Source: CAWKGC01 sp963849005 (lineage in GTDB: Bacteria; Pseudomonadota; Gammaproteobacteria; Burkholderiales; Usitatibacteraceae). From it: a stretch of 64,000 nt of DNA. Of this stretch, positions 29,187-39,511 are shown piece after piece; the stretch's first letter is position 1, and each line of letters begins with the position of its first letter. Position numbers and translations under genes: made by a program. The stretch lies in contig CAWKGC010000019.1 of assembly GCA_963849005.1 (NCBI GenBank), positions 1 through 64,000 on the forward strand. Reading direction: 5' to 3'. Below the pieces are notes generated by a model that ran no database searches, was not told the origin of the DNA, and saw only the letters and a program-made list of their open reading frames with translations.

Positions 29187-30477
29187 GCGCTCTGCTGGCC
29201 GATTCCAGGAGTGCCACCGTGCCCAACCCCCCGTCGGCGCAGATGCTGACCACGGCGCGCTTGCCCGGCCCCATCGCGGCGAGTTCCTTCACCGCCTGCG
29301 AGAGGATGCGCGCGCCCGTGGCGCCGAAGGGATGGCCGATCGCGACGCTGCCGCCATTCGGGTTCAGGCGCGGCCACGGGAACTTGCCGAGCGGCGCAGT
29401 GACACCGCCTTGTCGCGCAGGAACGCCTCGCTCTCCAGCGCGGCCACGTTGCAAAGCACTTGCGCGGCGAAAGCCTCGTGGATCTCCCACAGGTCGATTG
29501 CGTCGAGCGTGAGCCCGTGCCGCGCGAGCAGGCGCGGGATGGCGTAGGCCGGGGCCATCAGCAGGCCTTCCTGGAAGACGTCGACCGCGGCGATTTCCCA
29601 GTCGATCAACTTCACGCGCGCGCGGTTTGCCGGCGCGCGCTTGAGCCCTGCATCGGTGGCCACCCAGATCGCGGCCGCGCCGTCGGTCAACGGCGAGGCA
29701 TTGCCCGCGGTGATCGTGCCCTGCCCGCTGGCGCGGTCGAACGCGGGCTTGAGTTTCGCCAGCCTTTCGGGAGAAGTGTCCGCGCGCGGCAGCATGTCCT
29801 TGCTCGTGCCTTCGACCGTGATGACGAGGTCGTCGAAGAAGCCCGAGGCCATCGCCTGCACCGCGCGCTGGTGGCTCGCGAGCGCGATGCGCGTCCTGCG
29901 CCTCGCGCGTGATCTTCCAGGCCTTAACCATCTCCTCGCAATGCTCGCCCATGCTCTTGCCGGTGGCGCGGTTGGTGACGCTCGGCACGTACAGCCGGAC
30001 GTCCTTCATGCGGACGTCGAGGAAGCGGTGCACGCGTTCGCCGAAAGTGCGCGCCTGGGTGAGGCGGCGCAGCCAGTCGGAGAGCCCCTGCGAAAGCCCG
30101 ATCTGCACGCGGCTCATGCTTTCCACCCCGCCGGCCATGGCGAGGTCGAACGCGCCGCCGAGCATGCCGGCGGCCTCGAAGGTCGCCGCCATGCTGGTCG
30201 AGCACGCGAGCACGGTGGAGAACGCCGGCGTCGCCTGGTCGAGCCCGGCGTCGATCATCACTTCGCGCGCGATGTTGCTCCAGCCGAGGTTGGCCATGAC
30301 CGTGCCCCAGACGACGAGGTCGGGGCGGTCGGCGGGAGCGAGCTGCGCGGCCATGGCCTCGGCGACCGGCACGGAGAGCGCCACGGCGTCCAGCGCCTTC
30401 ATCGCCCCGTCGACGCGGCCGAAAGGCGAGCGCACGCCGGCGACGAGCCACACGGGGGACGGGAGGTTGGCTTTCAT
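29080..30477 (-). pseudogene. Acetyl-CoA acyltransferase (thiolase), FadI-like, with frameshifts
   Basis: A thiolase of about 430 residues that cleaves or condenses acyl-CoA and acetyl-CoA. The acyl-carrying cysteine is in LACSTSMAATFEAAGM near residue 88, the histidine in GHPFGATGARI, and the second cysteine in SICADGGLG. Frame breaks occur near 29897 (after ITREAQD) and near 29410 (after AFLRDK); the middle third is in another frame. The true C-terminus probably lies near 29190 (VALLES); the further 37 codons to 29080 overlap the AllA-like gene and look like read-through of another indel. ATG 30477 starts one base after the ubiA stop. Confidence 0.75.
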
Positions 30478-30478
30478 T

Positions 30479-31350
30479 TCAGGAGTTCCCCCATTCGATG
30501 TTGTCCAGCACGATGCCGGCGAACACCACCGCGCCGATCCAGTTGTTGTGCAGGAAGGCCTTGAAGCAGCCTTCGCGCGTGCGGCCCCTGATGAGCCGGT
30601 AGTGGTACGCGGCGATCACGGCCGCCAGCGCGAGGCCGGCATAGTAGAACTTCCCATAGGCCCAGAACACGCCGACGCCGGCCATGATCAGCAGGAAGAC
30701 GGCGTAGCAGAGCATCACCATCGCCACGTCGAGCGGCCGAACAGGATGGCGGACGTCTTCAGCCCGAGCTTGCGGTCGTCGTCGCGATCGACCATCGCGT
30801 ATTCGGTGTCGTAGGCGATGGTCCAGAAGACGTTGGCCAGCAGCAGCAGCCATGCCAGCGGTCGGGATCCGGTCGAGTTGCGCCGCGAAAGCCATCGGGA
30901 TGCCGAAACCGAAGGCGATGCCCAGCGCCGCCTGCGGAATGGCGAAGAAGCGCTTCAGGAACGGGTAGGTCACGGCCAGCCGAAGGCGATGACCGCGAGT
31001 TCCAGCGTCAGGACATTGAGAGTTGAGGACCACCAGCGACGGCGCGGCAGCGCCAGGAGCGCGGCCAGCGCCAGCGCCTCCCGCGGCGGATCGGCCCGCG
31101 GCGAGGGGGCGGTCCTGGTGCGCTCGACATGCGCGTCGAAATTGCGGTCGGCCCAGTCGTTCACGCGCAGCCCGCCGAGCGCATCAGCACGGTGCCGATC
31201 ATGAACACCCAGACCATGCGCCAGTCGGGCGTCCCGCGCTGCGCGAGCCACAGGCCCCACAGCGTCGGCCACGCAGCAGCAGGATGCCGATGGGACGGTC
31301 AGCCGCAGCAGCTTTTCGTAGGCGTCGAGGCGCGCGAGCAGGGCTTTCAT
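30479..31350 (-). pseudogene. ubiA: 4-hydroxybenzoate octaprenyltransferase UbiA, broken by indels
   Basis: A membrane prenyltransferase of ubiquinone synthesis. Pieces in two or three frames give MKALLARLDAYEKLLRLT at the start, the first aspartate motif NDWADRNFDAHVERTRT, then TYPFLKRFFAIPQAALGIAFGFGIPMAFA, and the end LIRGRTREGCFKAFLHNNWIGAVVFAG, all typical of UbiA (about 290 residues). The second aspartate motif lies in the broken part near 30780-30830 (the complement reads ...YDTEYAMVDRDDD in another frame). ATG 31350 overlaps the ubiC stop (ATGA). The residues that matter are present, so base errors are likelier than gene loss. Confidence 0.8.
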
Positions 31351-31875
31351 TTGAGGCGAAGGATACCCGGCAGGAACACTTCGGTCACGAGCAGGGGGCG
31401 TCCCTTGCAGGCGGAAGCGCGAGCGGCGCGCCCACAGCGGCGGCAGCCCGGGCCCGAGCATCTCGCCGCGCGCCGCCACAAGGGATGCCGGCTGTCGACT
31501 CGCGTGAACTCCAGCGGGCTCGCGCTCGACCAGCGGATTGTCGAACAGCGCCTCGGCGAGCGGGCGGTTGCCCAGCCCGCGCAGGCTGCGCCATGCGCCG
31601 GAGAGGTCGCGGTAGCCGGCGATCGAGTGCGAGCGAGGACCACGGGTTCGCCATCGGCGTGCAGGATCACTTCGCGCACCAGCGCCAGGCGGTGCGGCGG
31701 CTGGCCGAGCTTGGCGTACTCGTCGCCGTTCGGGAATCTCGGGCGCTGCTGCAGTCGCTCGACGCGAAAGGCGCCCGAGCGCGCGACGATGCGCCAGGTG
31801 AGCGAGCCGCGCCAGGTGAGCCAGGCGCGCCACGGGCTCGCGTGCGGCGGGCGCCAGGCGCTTCCAGCGCCTCAT
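31347..31875 (-). pseudogene. ubiC: Chorismate lyase UbiC, broken by indels
   Basis: A cytosolic enzyme of about 175 residues making 4-hydroxybenzoate from chorismate, the step before UbiA. Fragments fit the family in order: MRRWKRLAPAAREPW at the start, VREVILHADGEPVVLAR (active-site arginine region), GNRPLAEALFDNPLVER, LEFTRVDSRHPLW, LWARRSRF and LLVTEVFLPGIL at the end. At least three frame changes occur. The ATG overlaps the recG stop and the stop overlaps the ubiA start, so recG, ubiC and ubiA form one chain of overlapping genes. Confidence 0.8.
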
Positions 31876-33990
31876 GCCTTGAGATAGAACTGCTTGCTGC
31901 CCAGCCAGCGCTCGAGGTGCTTCGTGACCGTCGGCGAGCCGGCGCGGATCAGCTCTTCGGCGACTCGCGCGCCGTCTCGACCAGGTCGCGGTCGTCGCTC
32001 GAGGTCGGCGAAGCGCAGCAGCGGCACGCCGCTCTGGCGGGTGCCGAGGAACTCGCCGGGCCCGCGCAGCAGCAGGTCCTGGCGCGCGATCTCGAAGCCG
32101 TCGATGGTCTCGTAGATGATCTTCAGCCGCGCGCGCGCCGTTTCCGAAAGCGGCTGGTGGTAGAGCAGGAGGCACAGCGACTTCGTGCGCGCCGCGCCCG
32201 ACGCGGCCGCGCAGCTGGTGCAGCTGCGCCAGCCCCATGCGCTCGGCGTGCTCGATCACCATCAGCGTCGCGTTGGGCACGTCGACGCCGACCTCGATCA
32301 CGGTGGTGGCCACCAGCAGCTGGATGTCGTTGGCCTTGAAGTGCCGCCATCACCGCCGCCTTCTCCGCGGTCTTCATGCGGCCGTGCACCAGGCCCGACG
32401 CGCGAGGTCGGGCAAGTTCGCGCGGATAGCGCCTCGAAGGTCTCGATCGCGGTCTGCAGCTGCAGCGCTTCCGATTCCTCGATCAGCGGGCACACCCAGT
32501 AGGCCTGCGCGCCCTCGCGGCAGGCTTCGCGGATGCGCGCGATCACTTCGTCGCGCCGCGCGTCGTCGACCAGCTTGGTGACGACCGGCGTGCGCCCGGG
32601 CGGCAGCTCGTCGATCACCGAGACGTCGAGGTCGGCGTAATAGCTCATCGACAGCGTGCGCGGGATCGGCGTGGCGCGTCATCATCAGCTGGTGCGGCTC
32701 GTTCGTCCGCCTTGCTGCGCCTTGCGCGCAGCGCGAGCCGCTGCTCGACGCCGAAGCGGTGCTGCTCGTCGACGATCGCCAGCCCGAGCTTCGCGAAGTC
32801 GACGCCGTCCTGGAACAGCGCGTGCGTGCCGATCGCGAGCTGCGTCTCGCCCGCCGCGATGGCCGCGAGCGCCGGCGCTTCTCGCGCGCCTTCAGGCTGC
32901 CCGGTGAGCCAGGTGACCCTCGACGCCCAGCGGCGCGAGCCAGCGCGACGAGCTTGCGGTAGTGCTGCTCGGCGAGGATCTCGGTCGGCGCCATCAACGC
33001 CGCCTGGCAGCCGTTCTCGATCGCCTGCAGCGCGGCGAGCGCGGCGACGAGGGTCTTGCCGCTGCCGACGTCGCCCTGCAGCAGCCGCTGCATCGGGTGC
33101 GGCTGCGGCGAGGTCGCGCGGAGATCTCGGCCATGCGCCTGCTGCTGCGCGCGCGTGAGCGTGAAGGGCAGCGACTGCCGAGAGCGCGTTGGTGAGCGTG
33201 TGCTGCGCCTTCAGCGGCGGCGCCGACTGCGCTCGCTGCGCGCGCGCGGTAGGCCAGGCGCATCGCGAACTGCTGCGCGAGCAGCTCGTCGAACTTGAGG
33301 CGCCGCCAGGCCGGATGGGTGCGCTCGTCGAGGCTCGGCCAGGCCGACGTCCGGCGGCGGGCGGTGCAGCAGGCAGCACGCTTTCGCGAAACGGCTTGCA
33401 GCTGCAGCTTCGCCGAGCAGCTGCCGGCGTCGCAGCGTGTCGGCGCAGCGCGAGCGTATCCAGCGCATTGCCGATCCAGCGCGCGCAGCGCCGACTGCGC
33501 GATGCCCGGCCGTGGTCGGATAGACCGGCGTGAGCGCAGCGCGGCAGCGGCGTCGCCCTCTTCCACCACGCGGTAGCGCGGATGGACCATCTCCGGCGCC
33601 GAAGAAGCCCGGCGCGCACTTCGCCGTACAGGCGCAGCCGCCGGCCGGGCGCGAGCTGCTTCTGCTGCGACGGATAGAAATTCATGAAGCGCACGCCACA
33701 GCTCGCGCTCGCCGTCGGTGAGCTGCACGACGCAGCTGCCGGCGCGGGCGGAACTGCACCTCGGTCGCGACGACCTCGGCTTCGACCAGGCTGGGGGCGC
33801 CGGGCCGGCAGTCCTTCAGGCGCGTGAGCCGCGTCTCGTCCTCGTAGCGCAGCGGCAGGTGCAGGACGAGGTCGTACTTGCGTTGAGGCCGAGCTTGGCC
33901 AGGCGGGCCTGCAAGGCCTCGCTGACCGCGATCTCCGAGGCGCCGCCGGGGCGGGCGCCTTCGACGTTGGGGGACGCGCGGCGGGCAAGG
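31872..33990 (-). pseudogene. recG: ATP-dependent DNA helicase RecG, broken by many indels
   Basis: The span fits RecG (about 700 residues), which remodels stalled replication forks. Visible fragments include MNFYPSQQKQLAPGRRLRLYGEV and the wedge-domain region, MQRLLQGDVGSGKTLVAALAAL (Walker A), MAPTEILAEQHYRKL, IGTHALFQDGVDF, LAIVDEQHRFGVEQRLAL (DExH box), YYADLDVSVIDELPPGRTPV, YWVCPLIEESE, VIEVGVDVPNATLMVIEHAERMGLAQLHQLRGRVGRG (motifs V and VI) and the end LERWLGSKQFYLKA. The frame changes many times, mostly by one base. The start is uncertain and given only approximately. An intact copy is expected in most such bacteria, so sequence error is likely. Confidence 0.8.
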
Positions 33991-34002
33991 TCGGCCGGGG
34001 CT

Positions 34003-34411
34003 TCAGCCGCCGCTGCCGGGGTCGGCGGGAGTGTCGAAATGCATGATCGCGTCGACCTCGATCAGCGAGCCGCGCGGCAGCGACGCGACGCCGACCGCGG
34101 CGCGCGCCGGATAGGGGCCCTTGAAGTACGTGGCCATCGCGTCGTTGACCTTGGGGAAGTTGGCCAGGTCGGTGAGGTAGACATTCAGCTTGACCACGTC
34201 GGCAAAGCTTCCGCCGGCCGCCTTGCACACCGCGAGCGAGGTTGGCGAACACGCGGTGCACCTGGTTGTCGAAGCCCTCCACCATCTGCATGGTGTGCGG
34301 ATTGAGCGGGATCTGCCCGGACAGGTACACGGTGTTGCCGACGCGCACGGCCTGCGAATAGGTGCCGATGGCTGCAGGTGCGTCGCGGCTGGAGATGATC
34401 TGGCGGTTCAT
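34003..34411 (-). pseudogene. ridA: RidA family reactive intermediate deaminase (one frameshift)
   Basis: A small trimeric enzyme of about 135 residues that hydrolyses reactive enamines and imines from PLP enzymes. The start MNRQIISSRDAPAAIGTYSQAVRVGNTVYLSGQIPLNP holds the conserved Gly-x-Tyr-Ser-Gln; the second part, AAGGSFADVVKLNVYLTDLANF and YPARAAVGVASLPRGSLIEVDAI, has the catalytic Arg and Glu. One extra base near 34235 separates the two parts; the total length (409 bases) agrees with a single insertion. AAGGA stands before the ATG. It lies between spoT and recG, a usual beta-proteobacterial order. Confidence 0.82.
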
Positions 34412-34458
34412 GAAATCCTTGTGGAGCGGGAAGCCGGTCCGGCTGGGGTGGGGCGGGT

Positions 34459-36643
34459 TCAGCTTGCGGTGCTTCAGGCGGGTGATGCGCACCACTTCGG
34501 GGATGCGGCGCAACCTCTTCAGCACGGCCGCGAGGTGCATGCGGTCGCGCACTTCGAGCGTGAAGTCGATCGTGCTGAAGGCGTTGCTCGACTTCTCGCC
34601 CATCTCGATCGAGTCGATGTTGGAGTCGGCTTCCGAAATCTCGGCGGCAAGCTTGGCCAGCACGCCGCGCTGGTTGGCCGCGGTCAGGCGGATGCTCACT
34701 TCGAAGAGGCGGTCGGTCTGCTTGTCCCACTGCACGTCGACCCATTTCTCGGGATCGAAGTGGAAGGGATGGATGGCCGGGCAATCGTGGGTGTGGACCA
34801 CGAGGCCCTGCCCCTTCTTGATCTGCGCGATGATCGGGTCGCCGGGAATCGGCCGGCAGCACGCGGCGAACTGCACCGCCACGCCCTCGGTGCCGCGGAT
34901 GGTGATCGACTCGAGCCGGTACTCGCCGAAAGCGGCGCTGGCTTCGGTGTTGGCCGCGAGCTTCCTCGCCACGACCACCGCGAGGCGCGTGCCCAGCCCG
35001 ATGTCGCCCAGCACCTCCTCGCGGTCCTTGGCCGCGTCGCCCTTCAGGAAGCGCTTCCAGTGCCCCTCGTCGATGATGTCGGGATTCATGCCGAGCGAAC
35101 GGACCGCCTGCACCAGCAAGAGCGCGCCGACCTCCGCGGATTCGTGCGACTGCATGGTCTTCAGGTAATGGCGTATGTGCGAGCGCGCCTTGCCGGTGGC
35201 GACGTAGGACAGCCATACCGGGTTGGGACGCGCGTCTTCCTCGGTCACGATCTCGACCCGGTCGCCGTTGCGGAGCGTCTTGCCGAGGGGCACCGCCTCG
35301 CCATTGACCTTCGCCGAGACGCAGTGGGTGCCGACGTCGGTGTGCACCGCGTACGCGAAGTCGATCGGGGTCGCCCCCTTGGGCAGGGAGAAGATCTTGC
35401 CCTTGGGCGAGAAGACGTAGACCTCGTCCGGGAAGAGGTCGACCTTGATGTGCTCGAGGAACTCCAGCGCGTCGCCGGATTCGCTCTGGATCTCCAGCAG
35501 CGACTGCAGCCATTGGTGCGTCTTCAGCTGCACTTCCTTCAGGTCGCTCGGGCTCGCCTTGTACATCCAGTGCGAGGCGATGCCCGACTCCGCGATCTTG
35601 TGCATGTCGTGCGTGCGGATCTGCAGCTCCACCGGCATGCCGTAGGGGCCGAAGAGCGTCGTGTGCAGCGACTGGTAGCCGTTGGCCTTCGGGATCGCGA
35701 TGTAGTCCTTGAACTTGCCGGGGATCGGCTTGTAGAGCGTGTGCAGCGCGCCGAGCGCGAGGTAGCAGGACTGCACGTCCGGGACGATGATGCGGAAGGC
35801 GTAGATGTCGAGCACCTCGGAGAACGAGATGTTCTTCTCCTGCATCTTCTTGTAGATGCTGGCGATGTGCTTCTCGCGCCCCGTGACGGATGCATCGACC
35901 TTGAACTCCTTCAGGCGGGCCTTGATCCCCTCGAGGATCTTGCCCAGCACTTCGCGCCGGTTGCCCCGCGCCTTCAGGAGCGCCTTCTCCATCACCTTGA
36001 AGCGGTTCGGGTGCAGGTGGCGGAAGCCCAGGTCCTCGAGTTCGTAGTAGAGCGCGTTCAATCCCAGGCGGTTGGCGATCGGCGCGTAGATGTCGAGCGT
36101 TTCCCGGGCGATGCGCTCCTGCTTGGCGGCGGGCACGCTCCCGAGCGTGCGCATGTTGTGCAGGCGGTCGGCGAGCTTGATCAGGATCACGCGCACGTCG
36201 CGCGCCATCGCCAGCAGCATCTTGCGGAAGTTCTCCGCCTGCGCGTGCTGCAGGGTGGCGAACTCGATCTGGTCGATCTTGGAGACGCCGTCGACGAGGT
36301 CCGCCACGGCCTTGCCGAAGCGCTTCGAGATCTCGCCCTTGGTGGTCTGGGTGTCCTCGACGACGTCGTGCAGGATGGCCGCGATCATCGCCTGCGGGTC
36401 CATGTGCCATTCGGCGAGGATCTTCGCCACCGCGAGCGGGTGGGTGATGTAGGGCTCGCCGCTGTTGCGGTACTGCCCGGTGTGCGCCGCGCGCGCGACC
36501 TCGTAGGCGGCCTCGATGAGCGCGATGTCGTCGGGCTTGAGGTAGCCCAGCGCGGCGGTGAGTTCGGAAGCGTCGGGGCCCTCGGGACGGGAACCTGCCC
36601 CGCCGGGACCGCCTGCGACAGACTGGACGCCAAGCATGGCCAT
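34459..36643 (-). CDS. spoT: Bifunctional (p)ppGpp synthetase/hydrolase (RelA/SpoT)
   Basis: A roughly 730-residue cytosolic stringent-response enzyme. The hydrolase domain has YITHPLAVAKIL and an intact His-Asp in AILHDVVEDTQ; the synthetase domain has REKHIASIYKKM, VLDIYAFRIIVPD and GYQSLHTTLFGPYGMPVELQIRT. TGS (VYVFSPKGKIFSLPKGATPIDFAYAVH), zinc-finger-like (FAACCRPIPGDPI; THDCPAIH) and ACT domains follow. The frame has no stop where the family ends (RLKHRK) and runs on in frame into ridA; a TGA shifted by one base (34459-34461) suggests a one-base insertion, so I end the gene there. Downstream of rpoZ. Confidence 0.9.
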
Positions 36644-36702
36644 GGTCTCGGAAGCCTGTCGGTTGGTGTGCCGCCTGCCCCGCGGGTCGCGCGGGGAACG
36701 GC

Positions 36703-36924
36703 TTACAGGGTCGGGGTCGGCGGCACCACCGGGAGCAGCAGTTCGCGGCCGACCTTGCCCATCGCGATTTCGCGCAGCGCGATCACCGTCGGCTTGTCGC
36801 GCGTGGTCTCGACCAGCGGCGCCGAGCCTTGCGCGATCTGCCGGGCGCGGTTGGTCGCCGCCAGCGTCAGCTCGAAGCGGTTGGGGAAGTACTTGATGCA
36901 GTCATCGACGGTCATGCGGGCCAT
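36703..36924 (-). CDS. rpoZ: RNA polymerase omega subunit
   Basis: A 73-residue protein that helps assemble and stabilise RNA polymerase and takes part in ppGpp binding. The start MARMTVDDCIKYFPNRFELTLAATNRARQIAQG is nearly the family consensus, and KPTVIALREIAMGKVG completes the omega fold. Gene order gmk-rpoZ-spoT is classical. It begins nine bases after the gmk stop and should share its promoter. Confidence 0.95.
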   Translation of the reverse strand: MARMTVDDCIKYFPNRFELTLAATNRARQIAQGSAPLVETTRDKPTVIALREIAMGKVGRELLLPVVPPTPTL

Positions 36925-36933
36925 GGCGAACCT

Positions 36934-37545
36934 CTATTTTCTGAATTCATCGAGAAGCGGCGCGAGGCGTCGTGCCTGGCTTGCGCACGAAAGATGCGCC
37001 GCGCGGATGATGGCCTCCAGGTCCGCGAGCGCTGCCTCAAAGTGTTCATTGACAATTATATATTGAAATTCAAGAACATGCGATATTTCTTCGCGGGCGT
37101 TGGAAAGCCGCCTGGCGATCACCTCGGGACTGTCCTTGCCGCGCGCCTCGAGGCGCCGCTTCAGCTCCGCAAACGAGGGCGGCAGGACGAAGATGCCGGT
37201 CATCGCCGGGAAGAGCCTGCGCATCTGCTCGGCGCCCTGCCAGTCGATCTCGAGGATGACATCGTGGCCCAGGGCGACCTGCTCCTCGATCCAGCGCCGC
37301 GACGTGCCGTAGAGGTTGCCATGGACATTGGCGTGCTCCAGGAAATCGCCGCGGGCGACCATCGCCTGGAACTCGGCGAGGGTGACGAAGTGGTAGTCGC
37401 GGCCGCGCACCTCTCCCGCGCGCGGCTCGCGCGTGGTGAAGGAGACCGACAGGCGGATGTCGGGCGCGCGCTCGAGGAGCGCGCCGACGAGGCTGGTCTT
37501 GCCGGCCCCCGAAGGCGCGACGACGACATAGAGATTGCCGGCCAC
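36934..37545 (-). CDS. gmk: Guanylate kinase
   Basis: A 203-residue enzyme phosphorylating GMP to GDP. The P-loop is VVVAPSGAGKTSLVGALLER at about residue 7; the GMP-binding part has SVSFTTREPRAGEVRGRDYHFV, and ILEIDWQGAEQMRR and GIFVLPPSFAELKRRLEARG follow. The C-terminal lid region ends with YIIVNEHFEAALADLEAII. Length is normal. It follows the yicC stop by seven bases on the same strand. Confidence 0.95.
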   Translation of the reverse strand: MAGNLYVVVAPSGAGKTSLVGALLERAPDIRLSVSFTTREPRAGEVRGRDYHFVTLAEFQAMVARGDFLEHANVHGNLYGTSRRWIEEQVALGHDVILEIDWQGAEQMRRLFPAMTGIFVLPPSFAELKRRLEARGKDSPEVIARRLSNAREEISHVLEFQYIIVNEHFEAALADLEAIIRAAHLSCASQARRLAPLLDEFRK

Positions 37546-37552
37546 CGGGCGG

Positions 37553-38428
37553 CTACTCGATGTTCTGCACCTGCTCGCGCATCTGCTCGATGAGCACCTT
37601 CAGGTCCATCGAGATTCGCGACAGGTCGTTGGAAACGGACTTCGAGCCGACGGTGTTGGCCTCGCGGTTGAGTTCCTGGCAGAGGAAATCGAGGCGCTTG
37701 CCGCAGGAACCGCCCTTGTCCAGCACGCGGGTGAATTCGGTGATGTGCGCGGAGAGGCGCTCGAGCTCCTCGTCGATGTCGATGCGGGAAGCGTAGAGCA
37801 CGACTTCCTGGTGCAGTCGCTCGTCGGCGATGTCGCCCCCGGCGTCGGTGATCTTCGCCGCCAGCTTCTCCTGGAAGGCACGCACCGCTCCCGGGACCAG
37901 CGGCTGGGCCTCGGCGACCAGCGTCTTCATGCCGGCGAGGCGGTCGCGCAGCACTTGCGCGAGCTTGGCGCCTTCGCGCGCGCGGCTCTGGTCGAGTTCC
38001 TTCAAGGCCGCCTCGGCGGCGGCCAGCACATCGTCGCGAAGCGCGTCAGCCGAGACTTGCGAGCTGGCGAGCACGCCGGGCCAGTGCAGCACCTCCGACA
38101 CCGACAAGGCGCGCGCCTCGGGGAACTCGCCTGCCACGGCGGCCGCGGCGGCGCGCAGCGCCTCCATCGCCCCGGGGTCCGGCATCGCGGCGCGCTCGCC
38201 GGCGCCGGAGTGCGAGATGCCGATCCGGCCCTCGACCTTGCCGCGGGTGAGCCGCGCGGCGACCGCCTCGCGCAACTGCGGCTCGAGGCCGCGCAGGTCC
38301 TCGGGCAGCTTGCAGACGAATTCGAGGTAGCGGTGGTTCACGCTCTTGAATTCGAGCGTGAGGCTGCCCGCCGCGGTCTCGCGGGTGGCGGATGCGTAGC
38401 CGGTCATGCTGGCGATGGGAGCGGGCAA
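37553..38428 (-). CDS. yicC: YicC/YloC family endoribonuclease
   Basis: A 291-residue protein of the YicC family, shown in other bacteria to cut RNA. Marks: IASMTGYASATRE at the start, LEFKSVNHRYLEFVCKLPEDLR near residue 25, and the conserved C-terminal block AHITEFTRVLDKGGSCGKRLDFLCQELNREANTVGSKS. I take the TTG at 38428 as start because family members normally have a few residues before the Met-Thr-Gly; ATG 38407 would start exactly at MTGYA. Neither has a strong ribosome site. First gene of the yicC-gmk-rpoZ-spoT chain. Confidence 0.88.
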   Translation of the reverse strand: MPAPIASMTGYASATRETAAGSLTLEFKSVNHRYLEFVCKLPEDLRGLEPQLREAVAARLTRGKVEGRIGISHSGAGERAAMPDPGAMEALRAAAAAVAGEFPEARALSVSEVLHWPGVLASSQVSADALRDDVLAAAEAALKELDQSRAREGAKLAQVLRDRLAGMKTLVAEAQPLVPGAVRAFQEKLAAKITDAGGDIADERLHQEVVLYASRIDIDEELERLSAHITEFTRVLDKGGSCGKRLDFLCQELNREANTVGSKSVSNDLSRISMDLKVLIEQMREQVQNIE

Positions 38429-38487
38429 GGAGGGCCTTTTCGGGGAGCCTGAGCAAGGGAGGAAGAAAAATCCTTTGCAGACGCGGC

Positions 38488-38516
38488 TTTACAAGCGGTT
38501 TTCGAATGCCGACAAT
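38488..38516 (+). promoter_or_regulatory. Candidate promoter of the kinase/phosphatase genes
   Basis: In the 124-base divergent space between yicC and the kinase gene, TTTACA (38488-38493) and GACAAT (38511-38516) are separated by 17 bases, 36 bases before the kinase ATG. This is a fair sigma-70 match by eye only. Confidence 0.35.
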
Positions 38517-38552
38517 TGAGGCCGGATTATAGCGGAACCGTTTCCCTCCTTC

Positions 38553-39497
38553 ATGCCGTCTCAGGTGAACCAGCCACTGCCGAACGGCTACATGTTGAAC
38601 GGCTACCGCATCGACAAGCCGCTTTCGTCGGGCGGCTTCAGCATCGTCTATCTCGCCTACGACGAGCAGGGCACCCCCTTCGCGATCAAGGAATACCTTC
38701 CCGCGTCGCTTGCGCTCAGGAGCGAGGGAGCGGAAGTGCGCATCGTCGAGGCGGAGCACGAGCAGGTCTTCCGCCACGGGCTGCGCTGCTTTTTCGAGGA
38801 GGGCCGCTCGCTCGCGCTGATCTCGCACCCGAACGTGGTGCGCGTGGAAAACTTCTTCCGCGCCAACGAGACGGTCTACATGGTGATGCAGTACCTGCGC
38901 GGCCGGACGCTGCAGTTCCACATCCAGAGGAACCGCCACGAGTTCACCGAGGCCTTCATCCGCGCGATCTTCATGCACCTGATGAACGGCCTGCGCGAGG
39001 TGCACGCGAACAAGCTGCTGCACCTCGACATCAAGCCCGCGAACATCTACATCGCGATGGAAGGCCGGCCGGTGCTGCTCGACTTCGGCGCCGCGCGCAT
39101 CGCGCTGTCCGACGAGCCGCAGAAGTTGAAGCCGATGTACACCGCCGGCTTCGCCGCGCCCGAGCATTACCGCTCCGAGCCCGGCGAGCTCGGGCCATGG
39201 AGCGACATGTACTCGGTGGGCGCCACGATGTACACGTGCATCTCGGGCACGCCGCCGCAGGCGGCCGACTCGCGCGTGAAGAAGGACCACCTGATCCCGC
39301 TGCGCTCGCTCACCAAGCAGGGCTACTCCGACCATTTGTATTCGCTCATCGACGCCTGCCTGAAGCTCGACTATCTCGAGCGCCCGCAGACCGCGTTCGA
39401 GATGCAGAAGCTCCTCAGCGAGGCGCCGAAGGAAGATCCGAAGCGCGGCTTCCTCGAAACGCTGGGCAAGCCGATCTCGAAGTTCTTCTCCCGCTGA
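38553..39497 (+). CDS. Serine/threonine protein kinase (Hanks type)
   Basis: A 314-residue soluble kinase. Gly-rich loop LSSGGFSIVYLA near 25, ATP-binding Lys46 (FAIKEYLP), catalytic loop HLDIKPANI at 157-165 (Leu replaces the Arg of HRD, so a non-RD kinase), DFG at 177-179 and AAPEHY in the activation segment. There is no transmembrane or PASTA part, and only a short C-terminal tail after the kinase domain. The phosphatase gene follows 14 bases later, so the pair probably acts as an on/off switch on shared targets, which are unknown. Divergent from yicC. Confidence 0.9.
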   Translation: MPSQVNQPLPNGYMLNGYRIDKPLSSGGFSIVYLAYDEQGTPFAIKEYLPASLALRSEGAEVRIVEAEHEQVFRHGLRCFFEEGRSLALISHPNVVRVENFFRANETVYMVMQYLRGRTLQFHIQRNRHEFTEAFIRAIFMHLMNGLREVHANKLLHLDIKPANIYIAMEGRPVLLDFGAARIALSDEPQKLKPMYTAGFAAPEHYRSEPGELGPWSDMYSVGATMYTCISGTPPQAADSRVKKDHLIPLRSLTKQGYSDHLYSLIDACLKLDYLERPQTAFEMQKLLSEAPKEDPKRGFLETLGKPISKFFSR

Positions 39498-39511
39498 AGG
39501 CGACGGGCATC

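Noticed and set aside
32645..36643. Open frame of 1,332 codons on the minus strand covering spoT, ridA and part of recG
   Set aside because: Only the first 730 codons look like one protein; the rest is ridA start and then out-of-frame recG. It results from a lost stop and indels, not a giant gene.
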